This document shows, piece after piece, positions 1 through 8,719 of a DNA stretch of 33,089 nt. The stretch lies in assembly GCA_023665805.1 (NCBI GenBank), contig JAMPDJ010000024.1:1-33089 (forward strand), written 5' to 3'. The position numbers were made by a program, and so were the translations under genes. Origin of the DNA: Bacteroides sp. (GTDB lineage: Bacteria > Bacteroidota > Bacteroidia > Bacteroidales > Bacteroidaceae). Within the stretch, counting starts at the first letter, position 1. Each line of letters opens with the position of its first letter. Under the pieces are notes generated by a model that was not told the origin of the DNA, ran no database searches, and saw nothing but the letters and a program-made list of their open reading frames with translations.

Positions 1-52
1 GAGCATTTGACTACGGATCAAAAGGTTGCAGGTTTGAATCCTGCAGGAGTCA
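1..52 (+). tRNA. tRNA-Arg(ACG), 3' part only (5' end outside window)
   Basis: The anticodon stem TTTGA (6-10) pairs with TCAAA (18-22) around the loop CTACGGA, giving anticodon ACG at 13-15. The T arm is GCAGG (28-32) with CCTGC (40-44) around TTTGAAT. The acceptor 3' strand AGGAGTC (45-51) is followed by discriminator A52. CCA is not encoded. The D arm and the acceptor 5' strand lie upstream of the window. ACG (read as ICG) decodes CGN arginine codons. Confidence 0.93.
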
Positions 53-59
53 CACAGTT

Positions 60-97
60 AGAGGACAACTAATCACGAAAGTTGTTCTCTTTTTTTT
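60..97 (+). terminator. Rho-independent terminator of the tRNA-Arg transcript
   Basis: An 11-bp stem forms between 60-70 and 80-90 (one G-T pair), with a 9-nt loop, followed directly by a run of eight T (90-97). It starts 8 nt after the tRNA 3' end. Confidence 0.9.
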
Positions 98-149
98 CTT
101 TACATACACACCAATCACACACTTGCAAACGCAATTCCACCACATCAAT

Positions 150-212
150 AAAAAAAAACGTATGCCGATGACATTAGGTGCTATTGTATTCACCCAATGC
201 CATCGGCATACG
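150..212 (-). terminator. Rho-independent terminator of the DUF3127 gene
   Basis: Arms 159-180 and 191-212 pair over 22 positions with two mismatches around a 10-nt loop. On the minus strand the hairpin is followed by nine T (the A tract at 150-158). It lies 25 nt past the DUF3127 stop codon, so it reads as that gene's terminator. With the tRNA terminator at 60-97, the convergent junction has one terminator for each direction. Confidence 0.85.
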
Positions 213-237
213 TCATTGGCACAGTGCCATAACTTCT

Positions 238-642
238 TCAGAACGGCAGATCATCGGCACCACCGGATGCAAACGGTACCGGTTCGGAAGGAGCCACAGA
301 AGCCGCAGTAGCACCAAACGGAGTCATATCAGGCGCGCCAGCAGGAGCCTGCCCCATTGGAGCGGCAACATTGCGGTCCACATTCCAAGCCCTGATACTA
401 TTATACCAACGCCCCTGGTACTCACGTGCATCGATATCGAAACTTACACGAACCATCTCGCCTGGCTGTATATTGAATTGCTGTATCTTGTCAGAGCCGA
501 AAACCTCGAATACCATCTTGCGCGGATACCTGTCCGTAGTGGTTTCCAATACATAGGTGCCCACACGCCACTCACTGCCCGTGCGAGCCGAAGTACCACC
601 ACGTTCCGGCAATACTTGAATGATTTTCCCGATTAGTTCCAT
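238..642 (-). CDS. DUF3127 family OB-fold (SSB-like) protein
   Basis: This 134-aa protein matches the DUF3127 family of Bacteroidetes in the opening MELIGKIIQVLPE and in the segments KIQQFNIQPGE and YQGRWYNSIRAW. The family is predicted to adopt an OB fold related to single-stranded-DNA-binding protein. After about residue 90 comes a low-complexity Ala/Pro/Gly linker that ends in DDLPF, like the acidic DDIPF tip by which SSB recruits partners. An upstream in-frame GTG at 663 would add 7 residues. I prefer ATG 642 because a promoter -7 element at 665-672 places the transcript start near 658, downstream of that GTG, and because MEL is the usual family start. It is divergent from dnaN. Function is inferred: a ssDNA-binding or SSB-accessory role. 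The biochemical role of the family is not established to my knowledge. Confidence 0.88.
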   Translation of the reverse strand: MELIGKIIQVLPERGGTSARTGSEWRVGTYVLETTTDRYPRKMVFEVFGSDKIQQFNIQPGEMVRVSFDIDAREYQGRWYNSIRAWNVDRNVAAPMGQAPAGAPDMTPFGATAASVAPSEPVPFASGGADDLPF

Positions 643-664
643 TATCTCGTCTTTTAGTTCCACA

Positions 665-696
665 CAAAGTTAAGACAATTTAGCCACACCGACAAA
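665..696 (-). promoter_or_regulatory. Promoter of the DUF3127 gene
   Basis: On the minus strand a -7 element TAACTTTG (665-672, matching TAnnTTTG) and a -33 TTTG (693-696) are separated by 20 nt, the usual Bacteroidetes spacing. The -33 box lies in one arm of the 684-725 inverted repeat. Confidence 0.75.
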
Positions 697-725
697 AATA
701 GGTGGTCTTTTTTTTGTCGGTGTGG
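684..725. repeat. 15-bp perfect inverted repeat between divergent promoters
   Basis: Arms 684-698 (CCACACCGACAAAAA) and 711-725 are exact reverse complements around a 12-nt centre. Each arm carries the -33 TTTG of one of the two divergent promoters (DUF3127 and dnaN). It could be an operator, or just a symmetric promoter pair. Neither arm is followed by the T run expected of a terminator. Confidence 0.8.
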
Positions 726-744
726 GCAAAAACAAGTAAATTTG
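713..744 (+). promoter_or_regulatory. dnaN promoter
   Basis: A -33 TTTG (713-716) and a -7 TAAATTTG (737-744) are separated by 20 nt. The predicted start near 750 leaves a leader of about 30 nt before the dnaN ATG. This is probably the promoter for the whole run down to tilS. Confidence 0.78.
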
Positions 745-779
745 CACGAAATACATAATAACTTTACCAGTGACAAAGT

Positions 780-1904
780 ATGAACTATAAAGTATCCAGT
801 TCGGCATTGAACAGCCGCCTCGCTTGCGCCAGCAAGGTCTTGGCAAGCAAGAACTCCATGCCCATTCTTGATTGCTTTCTGATAGAGATAAATGCTGACG
901 GGCAAATGAACATTACCGCCAGCGACTCCGAAAAGTGTTATATAGCCAGTCTTCCCATACTGGAACAGGACGGCACGGGACGTTTCTGCGTCCCAGCCAA
1001 GACCTTGATGGAAAGTGTCAGGGAGATTCCGGAGCAACCTATCACTTTGGATTTCAACGAGAATACATTAGAGCTCCGCGGCAAGCACAGCACAGGCCAA
1101 TTCTCTATCATGGCTCAGAGTGCCGACCCCTACCCCGCACCACGCCCCGTAGAGGAAGGGAATACCATCAACATTTCTGCCGAAGTCTTGCTCTCCGGCA
1201 TCAACAGGTCGCTATTTGCCACGGCCAACGATGAAGTGCGTTTGGTGATGAATGGCATATACTTGGACATAAAGACTGACCATCTTATCTTCGCCGGCAC
1301 CGACGGCCGCAAGTTGGTGAAAGATATCACTCGTAACATCCAACCCGGATTTGAGGGACATTTTATTCTTCCCAAGAAAGTGGCTACCATCCTGAAAGCC
1401 GTCATTTCCAAGGACGAAGGGAACATACGCATTGTCTACACCACCGACCGTGCAACCGTCACCACCGAGGATATGACCATGCACTTCCGCTTGATTGAAG
1501 GCAACTACCCCAACTACAATGCCGTCATACCAACCAGCAATCCCTATCATGCGACCATAGACCGCCAAGCTTTTGCCAGTGCCTTGAAGCGCGTGAGCGT
1601 ATGCTGTAACAAGAGCAGCGGCTTGGTAAAGGTGGAACTTGGACATAACGAAATCCATCTCACAGGCCAGGACAACGACTACTCCACCAGTGCCGAGGAA
1701 TATCTGACATGCGAGTACGACGGCAACCACATCAGCATAGGTTTCTCTTGCCAATTTCTTATAGAAATATGCAATATTCTGGACAGCGAGAACATTATCC
1801 TTGAACTGGCCGATCCCAGCCGCCCTGGTTTGGTGCGTCCTGCACAGGAACCAGAGAACGAAGAACTCATCATGTTGCTCATGCCTATGCGCGTGGAAGA
1901 ATAA
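780..1904 (+). CDS. dnaN: DNA polymerase III subunit beta (sliding clamp)
   Basis: This 374-aa protein has the length and three-repeat layout of bacterial beta clamps. It opens MNYKVSSSALNSRLACASKVL and ends in the family's typical C-terminal LLMPMR motif, which helps form the partner-binding pocket. The segment MNGIYLDI (about residues 156-163) is the usual central-domain signature. The clamp encircles DNA as a dimer and tethers DNA polymerase III. The ATG at 780 follows a consensus Bacteroidetes promoter by about 35 nt. It is the first gene of an apparent operon and its neighbour encodes a DEDDh exonuclease, a clear replication and repair context. Confidence 0.97.
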   Translation: MNYKVSSSALNSRLACASKVLASKNSMPILDCFLIEINADGQMNITASDSEKCYIASLPILEQDGTGRFCVPAKTLMESVREIPEQPITLDFNENTLELRGKHSTGQFSIMAQSADPYPAPRPVEEGNTINISAEVLLSGINRSLFATANDEVRLVMNGIYLDIKTDHLIFAGTDGRKLVKDITRNIQPGFEGHFILPKKVATILKAVISKDEGNIRIVYTTDRATVTTEDMTMHFRLIEGNYPNYNAVIPTSNPYHATIDRQAFASALKRVSVCCNKSSGLVKVELGHNEIHLTGQDNDYSTSAEEYLTCEYDGNHISIGFSCQFLIEICNILDSENIILELADPSRPGLVRPAQEPENEELIMLLMPMRVEE

Positions 1905-1939
1905 GAATAGGAGATACAAAACGTTTGGAGAAACACGAC

Positions 1940-2710
1940 ATGAAACTGAATTTGACCAAACCCATCATCTTCTTTGACTTGGAGACCACAGGCATAGATG
2001 TGGCTACAGATCGCATAGTGGAATTATCCATCGTAAGGATTGAAACCAACGGCAACCGTCAGTCCATGACCATGCGTCTCAATCCAGAGAAGCATATCCC
2101 GGCAGAAGCCAGTGCCGTACATGGCATATTTGATGCGGATGTGAAAGATTGTCCCACGTTCAAGGACAAGGCAGAGGAATTGAAGAAAATTTTTGACGGT
2201 TGCGATTTGGCCGGTTTCAACAGTAACCGTTTTGATATTCCAGTGTTAGCAGAGGAATTTATCCGAGCTGGTGTGATTATAGATCTCAACAGTCCCCGTC
2301 GAGTGGATGTGCAGAACATCTACCACAAGCTGGAACGACGCACTTTGACGGCTGCCTATAAATTCTATTGCAACAAAGACTTGGAGAATGCCCATTCGGC
2401 ATTGGCCGACACAGAAGCCACTCTGGAGGTATTGGAAGCTCAACTGGACCATTACCCGGAAGAATTGAAGAACGACATAGAGTTTCTGGCAGACTACAGC
2501 AGCAGGGACAACTTTGTGGACTTTGCTGGTCGCTTTGCATATAACGAAAAGGGTGAAGAGATTGTCAACTTCGGCAAGCACAAGGGACGCCTGGTGAAAG
2601 ATGTGCTCAGAGTAGAGCCAAGCTACTACAACTGGATGATGCAGAGCGACTTCACCATGAACACCAAGCAAGTGCTTACACGATTGAAGTATAAGTATAG
2701 CATGAAGTAA
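1940..2710 (+). CDS. DEDDh 3'-5' exonuclease (DnaQ family) with ExoX-like C-terminal domain
   Basis: 256 aa. All three exonuclease motifs are present: Exo I FDLETTG with D13 and E15, Exo II GFNSNRFDIPVL with D99, and Exo III HSALADTEAT with H152 and D157, so the DEDDh catalytic set is complete. Residues about 205-240 (NFGKHKGRLVKDV followed by PSYYNWM) resemble the small C-terminal domain found on ExoX-like nucleases. It probably removes 3' ends of DNA in proofreading or repair. Its position beside dnaN suggests a replication role, but whether it is the polymerase epsilon subunit is not shown. An upstream in-frame TTG (1925) is possible, but ATG 1940 has GGAG nine bases ahead and is preferred. 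Confidence 0.9.
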   Translation: MKLNLTKPIIFFDLETTGIDVATDRIVELSIVRIETNGNRQSMTMRLNPEKHIPAEASAVHGIFDADVKDCPTFKDKAEELKKIFDGCDLAGFNSNRFDIPVLAEEFIRAGVIIDLNSPRRVDVQNIYHKLERRTLTAAYKFYCNKDLENAHSALADTEATLEVLEAQLDHYPEELKNDIEFLADYSSRDNFVDFAGRFAYNEKGEEIVNFGKHKGRLVKDVLRVEPSYYNWMMQSDFTMNTKQVLTRLKYKYSMK

Positions 2711-2759
2711 GGCCTCCTTGACACTGCTCATCTACACACTACCATCACGCTAATAAACG

Positions 2760-3953
2760 ATGTTGAAAGGCAAGAAGATAGTTTTGGGTATCACCGGTAG
2801 CATAGCTGCTTACAAGGCATGCATCCTCATACGCTTGTTGATAAAGCAAGGAGCCGAAGTGCAAGTCGTCATCACGCCCGCCGGAAAGGAATTCATTACC
2901 CCCACCACACTTAGCGCACTGACCCACAACCCCGTAGTGTCAGAGTTCTTTGACCGTCGCGACGGGTCATGGCACAGTCACGTGGATCTTGGCCTGTGGG
3001 CAGATGCCATGTTAATCGCCCCATGCACTGCGGCAACTTTGGGCAAAATGGCTCATGGTATCGCAGACAACATGCTCATAACGACATACCTGAGCATGAA
3101 AGCTCCTGTCTTTGTGGCACCGGCCATGGATTTGGACATGTATGCGCATAATGCCACGCAGGACAATCTCGCATTGCTTCGTCAGCGTGGTGTAACGATT
3201 GTGGAACCCGGATGCGGTTTCCTTGCTTCCACGCTGGAAGGCAAAGGACGTATGCAGGAACCGGAACGTATAGTGGAGGAATTGGACGACTTCTTTGCCC
3301 GTGGTGAAGGACGCTTGCGTGGGCAACAAATAATGATAACTGCCGGACCTACGTATGAAAAGCTTGATCCGGTACGTTTCATTGGAAACTACTCCAGCGG
3401 CAAGATGGGCATAGCGTTGGCACGGGAATGCGTATCACAAGGAGCGAACGTAGAACTAATCCTCGGACCTTGTTCCGAAGCACTGCCCCACTCCAGCCTG
3501 TTGCATGTAACCCGTGTGGAGAGCGCATCGGACATGTATCGTGAATCCATACGATTATTCCCTCTTTGCACAGCAGGCATCATGTGCGCCGCAGTGGCGG
3601 ACTTCACGCCAGAGATCTGTGCAGAGGAGAAAATAAAACGCGAAGGAGACCAGCTCGTCCTTCGGCTTAATCCCACACGTGACATCGCAGCCGCCATAGG
3701 GACGATGAAGACAAGCCAACAACGCCTGTGCGGTTTCGCACTGGAAACACATAATGCCATGGAGCACGCACGCGAAAAACTGGCACGCAAGAACTTGGAC
3801 ATGATTGTGATGAACAGTCTCCAAGATCCAGGAGCCGGCTTCCAGGTAAATACCAACAAGGTGACCGTCATCACTGCCCATGGAGCCGAGCCGTTACCTC
3901 TCCTCAGCAAGGCAGAAGTGGCCAGAGAACTCATCAAGCGCCTTTTTGCATGA
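2760..3953 (+). CDS. coaBC: Bifunctional phosphopantothenoylcysteine decarboxylase / phosphopantothenate-cysteine ligase
   Basis: 397 aa, full length for CoaBC (Dfp). The N-terminal CoaC flavoprotein part shows GITGSIAAYKA (10-20), the catalytic His in SHVDL (H74), PAMDLDMY (121-128) and the active-site Cys in GCG (C152). The C-terminal CoaB part shows ITAGPTYEKLDPVRFIGN and NYSSGKMG, followed by KIKREG. The enzyme couples phosphopantothenate to cysteine and decarboxylates the product to phosphopantetheine, steps two and three of CoA synthesis. PAMD replaces the PAMN of many proteobacterial enzymes. Its stop codon overlaps the next gene's start (ATGA, 3950-3953), which supports coupled translation. 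Confidence 0.97.
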   Translation: MLKGKKIVLGITGSIAAYKACILIRLLIKQGAEVQVVITPAGKEFITPTTLSALTHNPVVSEFFDRRDGSWHSHVDLGLWADAMLIAPCTAATLGKMAHGIADNMLITTYLSMKAPVFVAPAMDLDMYAHNATQDNLALLRQRGVTIVEPGCGFLASTLEGKGRMQEPERIVEELDDFFARGEGRLRGQQIMITAGPTYEKLDPVRFIGNYSSGKMGIALARECVSQGANVELILGPCSEALPHSSLLHVTRVESASDMYRESIRLFPLCTAGIMCAAVADFTPEICAEEKIKREGDQLVLRLNPTRDIAAAIGTMKTSQQRLCGFALETHNAMEHAREKLARKNLDMIVMNSLQDPGAGFQVNTNKVTVITAHGAEPLPLLSKAEVARELIKRLFA

Positions 3954-4849
3954 AAAAACTATTTGCCTTACTCTCAATCCTGGCCATGTCGTTGTATGCA
4001 ACAGCACAGGAACTGAACGCAAAGGTGACAATCAACACCTCCAAGATAGGCTCCACCAACACTGATGCCTGTGAGACTATGCGACAGAAAGCGGAAGAGT
4101 TCCTTAATAATAAGCAATGGACGGCAGTCAAGTACAACGAGGTGGAACGCATAGACTGCACTTTCAACATCACCATAAACAAATTCTCGGCTCAAGACGG
4201 GACCTACGAGTGCACATTGATGCTAAACAGCAACCGTCCCGTGTGGGGAACGTCATACATGACACCGTTGTACAACACTCGCGACAATCACTTTGACTTC
4301 AAGTTCGATCCTGCCGATCAATTGGAATACAATCCCGACAATCTCGACAACCAGCTGATGGCTCTACTGGCCTACTATGCACATATGCTTATAGGAATGG
4401 ACATGGACACCTTTGCACCCATGGGAGGTACAACCGTGTTACAGATGGCCGAGGACATTGTGAACAAGGCACAAAACCTTGGTTACAGCGGATGGAGTGC
4501 TTTTAATGAAAGCAACAACCGCTTTGCCTTGCTCAACGACTACATGGACGGCAGCATGGAAGCCATGAGACAGTTGAACTACATGTACCACCGCAAAGGA
4601 CTGGATCAGCTGTGCGACAGTTCGGAACTTGCTCATACCGCATTGGCGGAAAGCATGGAGCTGCTGGACAAAGCCAGACAAGCACGCACAATGAGTACCG
4701 TTCCACAACTATTCACGGAATACAAGAAAGACGAGCTGGTAAATGTCTTCACTGCTAACAAGAACAATGACCAAAAGCAGCGTGTTTATGACATCCTGTT
4801 TGCCATAAATCCAAGTCAAAGCCCAAACTGGGACAAAATAAAGAAATAA
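3950..4849 (+). CDS. DUF4835 family secreted protein
   Basis: 299 aa. It begins with a clear signal peptide (MKKLFALLSILAMSLYATA, likely cut after ATA before QEL), so the mature protein is exported, probably to the periplasm. The remainder (VTINTSKIGSTN near the start; RPVWGTSYMTP about 95-105; the C-terminal SPNWDKIKK) matches my recollection of DUF4835, a Bacteroidetes family usually found between coaBC and recN as it is here. No catalytic motif is visible and no function can be assigned. It overlaps coaBC by 4 bases and lies 29 nt before recN. Confidence 0.87.
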   Translation: MKKLFALLSILAMSLYATAQELNAKVTINTSKIGSTNTDACETMRQKAEEFLNNKQWTAVKYNEVERIDCTFNITINKFSAQDGTYECTLMLNSNRPVWGTSYMTPLYNTRDNHFDFKFDPADQLEYNPDNLDNQLMALLAYYAHMLIGMDMDTFAPMGGTTVLQMAEDIVNKAQNLGYSGWSAFNESNNRFALLNDYMDGSMEAMRQLNYMYHRKGLDQLCDSSELAHTALAESMELLDKARQARTMSTVPQLFTEYKKDELVNVFTANKNNDQKQRVYDILFAINPSQSPNWDKIKK

Positions 4850-4878
4850 TACTAAGATTGTGCCCATATCAAAAATAA

Positions 4879-6537
4879 ATGCTGAAACATCTCCACATTT
4901 CCAACTACGCTCTTATAGAAAGTCTTGACATAGACATATGTGAAGGTTTCTCGGTAATCACCGGAGAGACAGGCGCTGGCAAAAGTATCTTACTCGGAGC
5001 CATAGGCTTGCTAACGGGCGGGAGAGCCGATCTCACTGCCATTCAAAGCGGCAAACAGCGTTGTACTTTGGAGGCAATCTTCGACATACACGATTACGGT
5101 CTGGAGTCTATTTTTCAAGAAGAGGACTTGGACTATGACCCGTCCGAGTGTATCATTCGACGCGAACTGACCACAAATGGCAAAAGTCGCGCATTCGTAA
5201 ATGACACTCCTACCACCGTGGCCACGCTGAAACGACTGGGCAACTATCTCATTGACATACACTCACAGCACCAGAATTTACTCATTGGACAGGAGAATTT
5301 CCAACTCTCTGTCCTTGATACCGTAGCCGAATCGTCTATGCTGCACAAATCTTATTCGGAAGCATACACACATTGGAAATCCACATCCAAGGCATTAGAC
5401 AAAGCACGTACCGAATTGGCAGAAAACCGAAAGGACGAAGATTATCTGCGTTTCCTTGTCACTGAACTCGCGGATTTCCGTCCCGAGGCTGGCGAGGATG
5501 AAACTCTGCGCCAACAATGTGACACATTGGAGCATGCCCAAGACATACGCATGGCAATGATGCAAGGATATGGCAACCTCTCGGAAGGCGATACACCCGT
5601 AACCGACATTCTCAAGCAAGTAAGAAACCATATTTCGTCCATACAAGCATATTTCCCTCGTGCCGAAGAATTGACAGAACGCCTAGAAAGTTGCCGCATA
5701 GAGTTACAAGACATTGCTGACACAATGGAAACAGAAGCGGAAAGAGTTGATTGCAATCCAGAACTGTTGGAACGTGTCCAATCAAGGCTGAATACCCTTT
5801 ATACATTGGAACAGAAGCACCATGTGACCACTTCAGACGAACTGGCCACCTTGCTGACAGAGATGCAGAAACGTCTGAACATGATGGACAACAGCGACGA
5901 ATATCTGTTGAAACTCCAACAACAAGAGGCCGAAGCCCTTGCCAAAGTACATGCCATGGCAAAACACATAACCAAGGCAAGAACCAATGCTGCAGAGAAA
6001 GTGAAAAAGGATATCATAGCCATGCTCAAGACATTAGGTATGCCCAATGTGCGCTTTGACGTAAGCATAACCCCAACGGAACCAGGTGCCAACGGCATGG
6101 ACAAGGTGGCATTCCTTTTCTCTGCCAACCCCGGTGCAGCCATGCAAAACATATCACAAGTTGCCAGCGGTGGCGAAACAGCACGTGTAATGCTTTCGCT
6201 TAAGGCCCTGCTTTCCAATGTCACATCCCTGCCCACAATCATTTTTGACGAAATAGACACCGGTGTCTCAGGTCGCATTGCCGAGTCCATGGCACATATC
6301 ATGAGGCAGATGGGCGAACATGGACGCCAAGTCATCAGCATCACGCACCTGCCTCAGATTGCTGCCATGGGCAGTCATCATTACAAGGTTAGCAAGGATG
6401 TATCCGGTAACGAGACACGAAGCCACATCACGAAACTTACACAAAATGAACGCGTTGCCGAGATTGCCAACATGCTTTCAGGCAGCAATGTAACCCCAGA
6501 GGCTATCAACAACGCACGCGCACTTCTGGGACTATAA
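4879..6537 (+). CDS. recN: DNA repair protein RecN
   Basis: 552 aa, the usual RecN length. It is an SMC-like ATPase: Walker A GETGAGKS at 29-36, a RecN-type DIHSQHQN segment near 130-137, a central coiled-coil region (about 155-365, rich in Glu, Lys and Leu), the ABC signature SGGETARVMLS, and Walker B IIFDEIDTGVSG. RecN assembles at DNA double-strand breaks and promotes RecA-dependent repair. The ATG at 4879 lies 29 nt after the DUF4835 stop, inside the dnaN operon. Only 3 nt separate it from tilS. Confidence 0.97.
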   Translation: MLKHLHISNYALIESLDIDICEGFSVITGETGAGKSILLGAIGLLTGGRADLTAIQSGKQRCTLEAIFDIHDYGLESIFQEEDLDYDPSECIIRRELTTNGKSRAFVNDTPTTVATLKRLGNYLIDIHSQHQNLLIGQENFQLSVLDTVAESSMLHKSYSEAYTHWKSTSKALDKARTELAENRKDEDYLRFLVTELADFRPEAGEDETLRQQCDTLEHAQDIRMAMMQGYGNLSEGDTPVTDILKQVRNHISSIQAYFPRAEELTERLESCRIELQDIADTMETEAERVDCNPELLERVQSRLNTLYTLEQKHHVTTSDELATLLTEMQKRLNMMDNSDEYLLKLQQQEAEALAKVHAMAKHITKARTNAAEKVKKDIIAMLKTLGMPNVRFDVSITPTEPGANGMDKVAFLFSANPGAAMQNISQVASGGETARVMLSLKALLSNVTSLPTIIFDEIDTGVSGRIAESMAHIMRQMGEHGRQVISITHLPQIAAMGSHHYKVSKDVSGNETRSHITKLTQNERVAEIANMLSGSNVTPEAINNARALLGL

Positions 6538-6540
6538 GTC

Positions 6541-7758
6541 ATGACCATACAGGACCTTTCCACGGACGGGCTTTATCTTGTCGCCCTTAGCGGCGGAGCC
6601 GATTCAGTGGCTCTTGCCCTCATGATGAAAGAGCAAGGGTTGCATTGTCGCGCCATGCATTGCAACTTTCACCTTCGCGGAGCAGAATCAGACCGCGATG
6701 AACAATTTGTGCGAGACTTCTGTCTTCAACAGGACATCCCTTTGGAAGTCAAACACTTTGACACCATTGCTTCTGCCAAGAAACATGCAGCAAGCATAGA
6801 AATGGAGGCACGCGAACTTCGCTATACCTGGTTTACAGAACGTGCACACCATCACAACGCTATAGGTATCTGTGTGGCGCACCACCGCGACGACCAAGCG
6901 GAAACCCTGCTGCTAAACCTCATCCGCGGTACCGGTTTGCGCGGATTATCCGCCATGCACCCCGATAGGACAATAAACGGGCTGCGCATTCTCCGTCCTC
7001 TATTGAATCTTGGGAAGGATGATATTTTGCACTATCTGCACATACGCAACCAAGGTTACGTCACCGACAGCACCAACTTAGAACGTGATGCCATGAGGAA
7101 TAAAATCCGCCTGGATGTCATCCCCCTGCTGCACAGCCTCAACCCCAACATTACCGAATGTCTTGCCCGCACAGCTCATAACGTACGCATGGAACTGGAC
7201 AAAGATTCACAAGAAAGCCATTATCATCAATGGCTTGCCCCGCTTGGTTTCACACGTCAACAGATTCTGGACATTTATGCACATAGACCACACGATAACC
7301 GGACTACATCAAGATATACCGGAAAAATGTGGCATAGCACCACACACACACTGTTGCTGAATCGTGGCAATTGGATTCTGGAAAAGCGTGTTCCGCCGTC
7401 TTCTGTCCTTAGGTATTCTCTTGTGACCGACATTCTTTCCATCGAAGAACATCCAAATCCCAAGGATTTTCTGAATAAGGAACAAGCATTCCTGGATGCA
7501 GATCTCATTCAAGGACAGCTCCAATTGCGTCGTATCCTCCCTGGTGACCGTTTCTGTCCATACGGCATGCACAATGGCACAAAGTTGGTCAGCGACTTCC
7601 TTACCGACCGAAAAGTCAACCTGCTTGCCAAACAATCACAACTGGTTGCCTATGACACTGCCACAAATGCAATCGTATGGGTTTGTGGTCGGGACATAGA
7701 CCACAGATATCGCATCACCAAACAGACTACACGTATTATGCGCCTGCACCTTGAATAA
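6541..7758 (+). CDS. tilS: tRNA(Ile)-lysidine synthase
   Basis: 405 aa. The N-type ATP pyrophosphatase P-loop SGGADS is at 17-22, and HHRDDQAETLLLNL is the conserved second motif of TilS. The C-terminal part (LQLRRILPGDRF, then TKLVSDFLTDRKV) is the TilS C-terminal substrate-recognition domain. The enzyme converts C34 of the tRNA-Ile CAU anticodon to lysidine, so the tRNA reads AUA and is charged with isoleucine. It starts 3 nt after recN and ends the + strand run. No clear terminator hairpin is visible in the 65 nt between it and the convergent thioesterase gene. Confidence 0.96.
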   Translation: MTIQDLSTDGLYLVALSGGADSVALALMMKEQGLHCRAMHCNFHLRGAESDRDEQFVRDFCLQQDIPLEVKHFDTIASAKKHAASIEMEARELRYTWFTERAHHHNAIGICVAHHRDDQAETLLLNLIRGTGLRGLSAMHPDRTINGLRILRPLLNLGKDDILHYLHIRNQGYVTDSTNLERDAMRNKIRLDVIPLLHSLNPNITECLARTAHNVRMELDKDSQESHYHQWLAPLGFTRQQILDIYAHRPHDNRTTSRYTGKMWHSTTHTLLLNRGNWILEKRVPPSSVLRYSLVTDILSIEEHPNPKDFLNKEQAFLDADLIQGQLQLRRILPGDRFCPYGMHNGTKLVSDFLTDRKVNLLAKQSQLVAYDTATNAIVWVCGRDIDHRYRITKQTTRIMRLHLE

Positions 7759-7823
7759 ACTTCAAGACAATCAGGACACAAGCATAATATGCAGTACAAA
7801 ATACAACCAACGACAAACAGAAT

Positions 7824-8264
7824 TCAAGTGGCAGCAGGAAACAATCGTCCCTCATATTCCTCTATCTTCCGTCGCACGTCATCCGGCATAAGCATGGAAC
7901 AGCCACGTATTCGGTCGTAACACACCATAATTGTACGGCATTCACACTTCACCTCACTGGTTCTGGCATTCATCGCACGCTGCAACAGAGTGAAACTTTT
8001 GCGACCTATATTCTGCATGGCTGTCTGTATTACAATCTCATCAGGATAGAATATAGGTGCCATGAAGTCGGCCTTGATGTTTGCCACCACTATTGCCATA
8101 TCCTTGAACACGCCATCCCCGACCACATCCAGGAAATAGCGCGTCTTGCACATGTCATAGAGCGAGAAGTATATACTGTTGTTAACGTGTCCGAACTGGT
8201 CCACGTCCGAAAAACGCAACTGCGCAGGCAGCTTGTGACGGAAAATCACCTCCTGTTCTTCCAT
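7824..8264 (-). CDS. Acyl-CoA thioesterase, 4HBT hot-dog fold (YbgC/FadM-like)
   Basis: 146 aa. The N-terminal FSDVDQFGHVNNSIY (about 18-32) is the active-site signature of 4-hydroxybenzoyl-CoA-type thioesterases, with D22 as the likely catalytic Asp. The protein is cytoplasmic, with no signal peptide. It should hydrolyse an acyl-CoA or acyl-ACP thioester; the substrate cannot be read from sequence. It is the last of three closely spaced minus-strand genes, 30 nt after the rhodanese gene. Confidence 0.87.
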   Translation of the reverse strand: MEEQEVIFRHKLPAQLRFSDVDQFGHVNNSIYFSLYDMCKTRYFLDVVGDGVFKDMAIVVANIKADFMAPIFYPDEIVIQTAMQNIGRKSFTLLQRAMNARTSEVKCECRTIMVCYDRIRGCSMLMPDDVRRKIEEYEGRLFPAAT

Positions 8265-8294
8265 ATTGTGTTAGCTAATCATTCTTCCGGAACT

Positions 8295-8702
8295 TCATTC
8301 GACAACGTGTTCGGCCGTGCTGTCACGTTCCACCCAAGCATTATAGCCACCCTTCAGGTCAACAACCCTCAGCCCACGTTCCAACATTAGGATAGCAGCC
8401 TTACGGCTACGACGCCCGCTACGACAATATATATAATAAGTACGGCTTGTATCCAAGGTATCCGCAGAATTCACGAATTCCTCTTCCTCGCCTACATTCA
8501 TCAGTCGTGCTCCGCTTATGTGCCCCAAAGCATATTCCTCTGGGGTGCGCACGTCAAGCACCACGGCGGTGGTATCTGTACCAATGGCCATGGCATATTC
8601 TTCGGCAGTCAGCACCTTGCTGTAGTCAGACGAGCCACTTACACATGATGTCGTGATAAACAAAAACATGCCATAAAGAGTGTTTACATACAAGTTCTTC
8701 AT
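8295..8702 (-). CDS. Rhodanese-like domain lipoprotein
   Basis: 135 aa. A short hydrophobic N-terminus ends in ITTSC (C20), a probable lipobox, so the mature protein is likely lipid-anchored in the envelope. The rest is one rhodanese domain: LDVRTPEEYALGHISGA (49-65) and the active-site loop YCRSGRRS with catalytic C93, then GGYNAWVE. Such proteins carry sulfur as a cysteine persulfide; the acceptor is unknown. It lies between the EamA transporter (17 nt upstream) and the thioesterase (30 nt downstream), in one apparent operon. The Thr at lipobox position -3 is less usual, so anchoring is inferred. Confidence 0.87.
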   Translation of the reverse strand: MKNLYVNTLYGMFLFITTSCVSGSSDYSKVLTAEEYAMAIGTDTTAVVLDVRTPEEYALGHISGARLMNVGEEEEFVNSADTLDTSRTYYIYCRSGRRSRKAAILMLERGLRVVDLKGGYNAWVERDSTAEHVVE

Positions 8703-8719
8703 CTTTATCCTCCTTATTT

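Noticed and set aside
654..1037. 127-aa minus-strand ORF across the dnaN start
   Set aside because: Shadow of dnaN that runs through the palindromic promoter region.
1212..1919. 235-aa minus-strand ORF
   Set aside because: Antisense to the well-supported dnaN gene.
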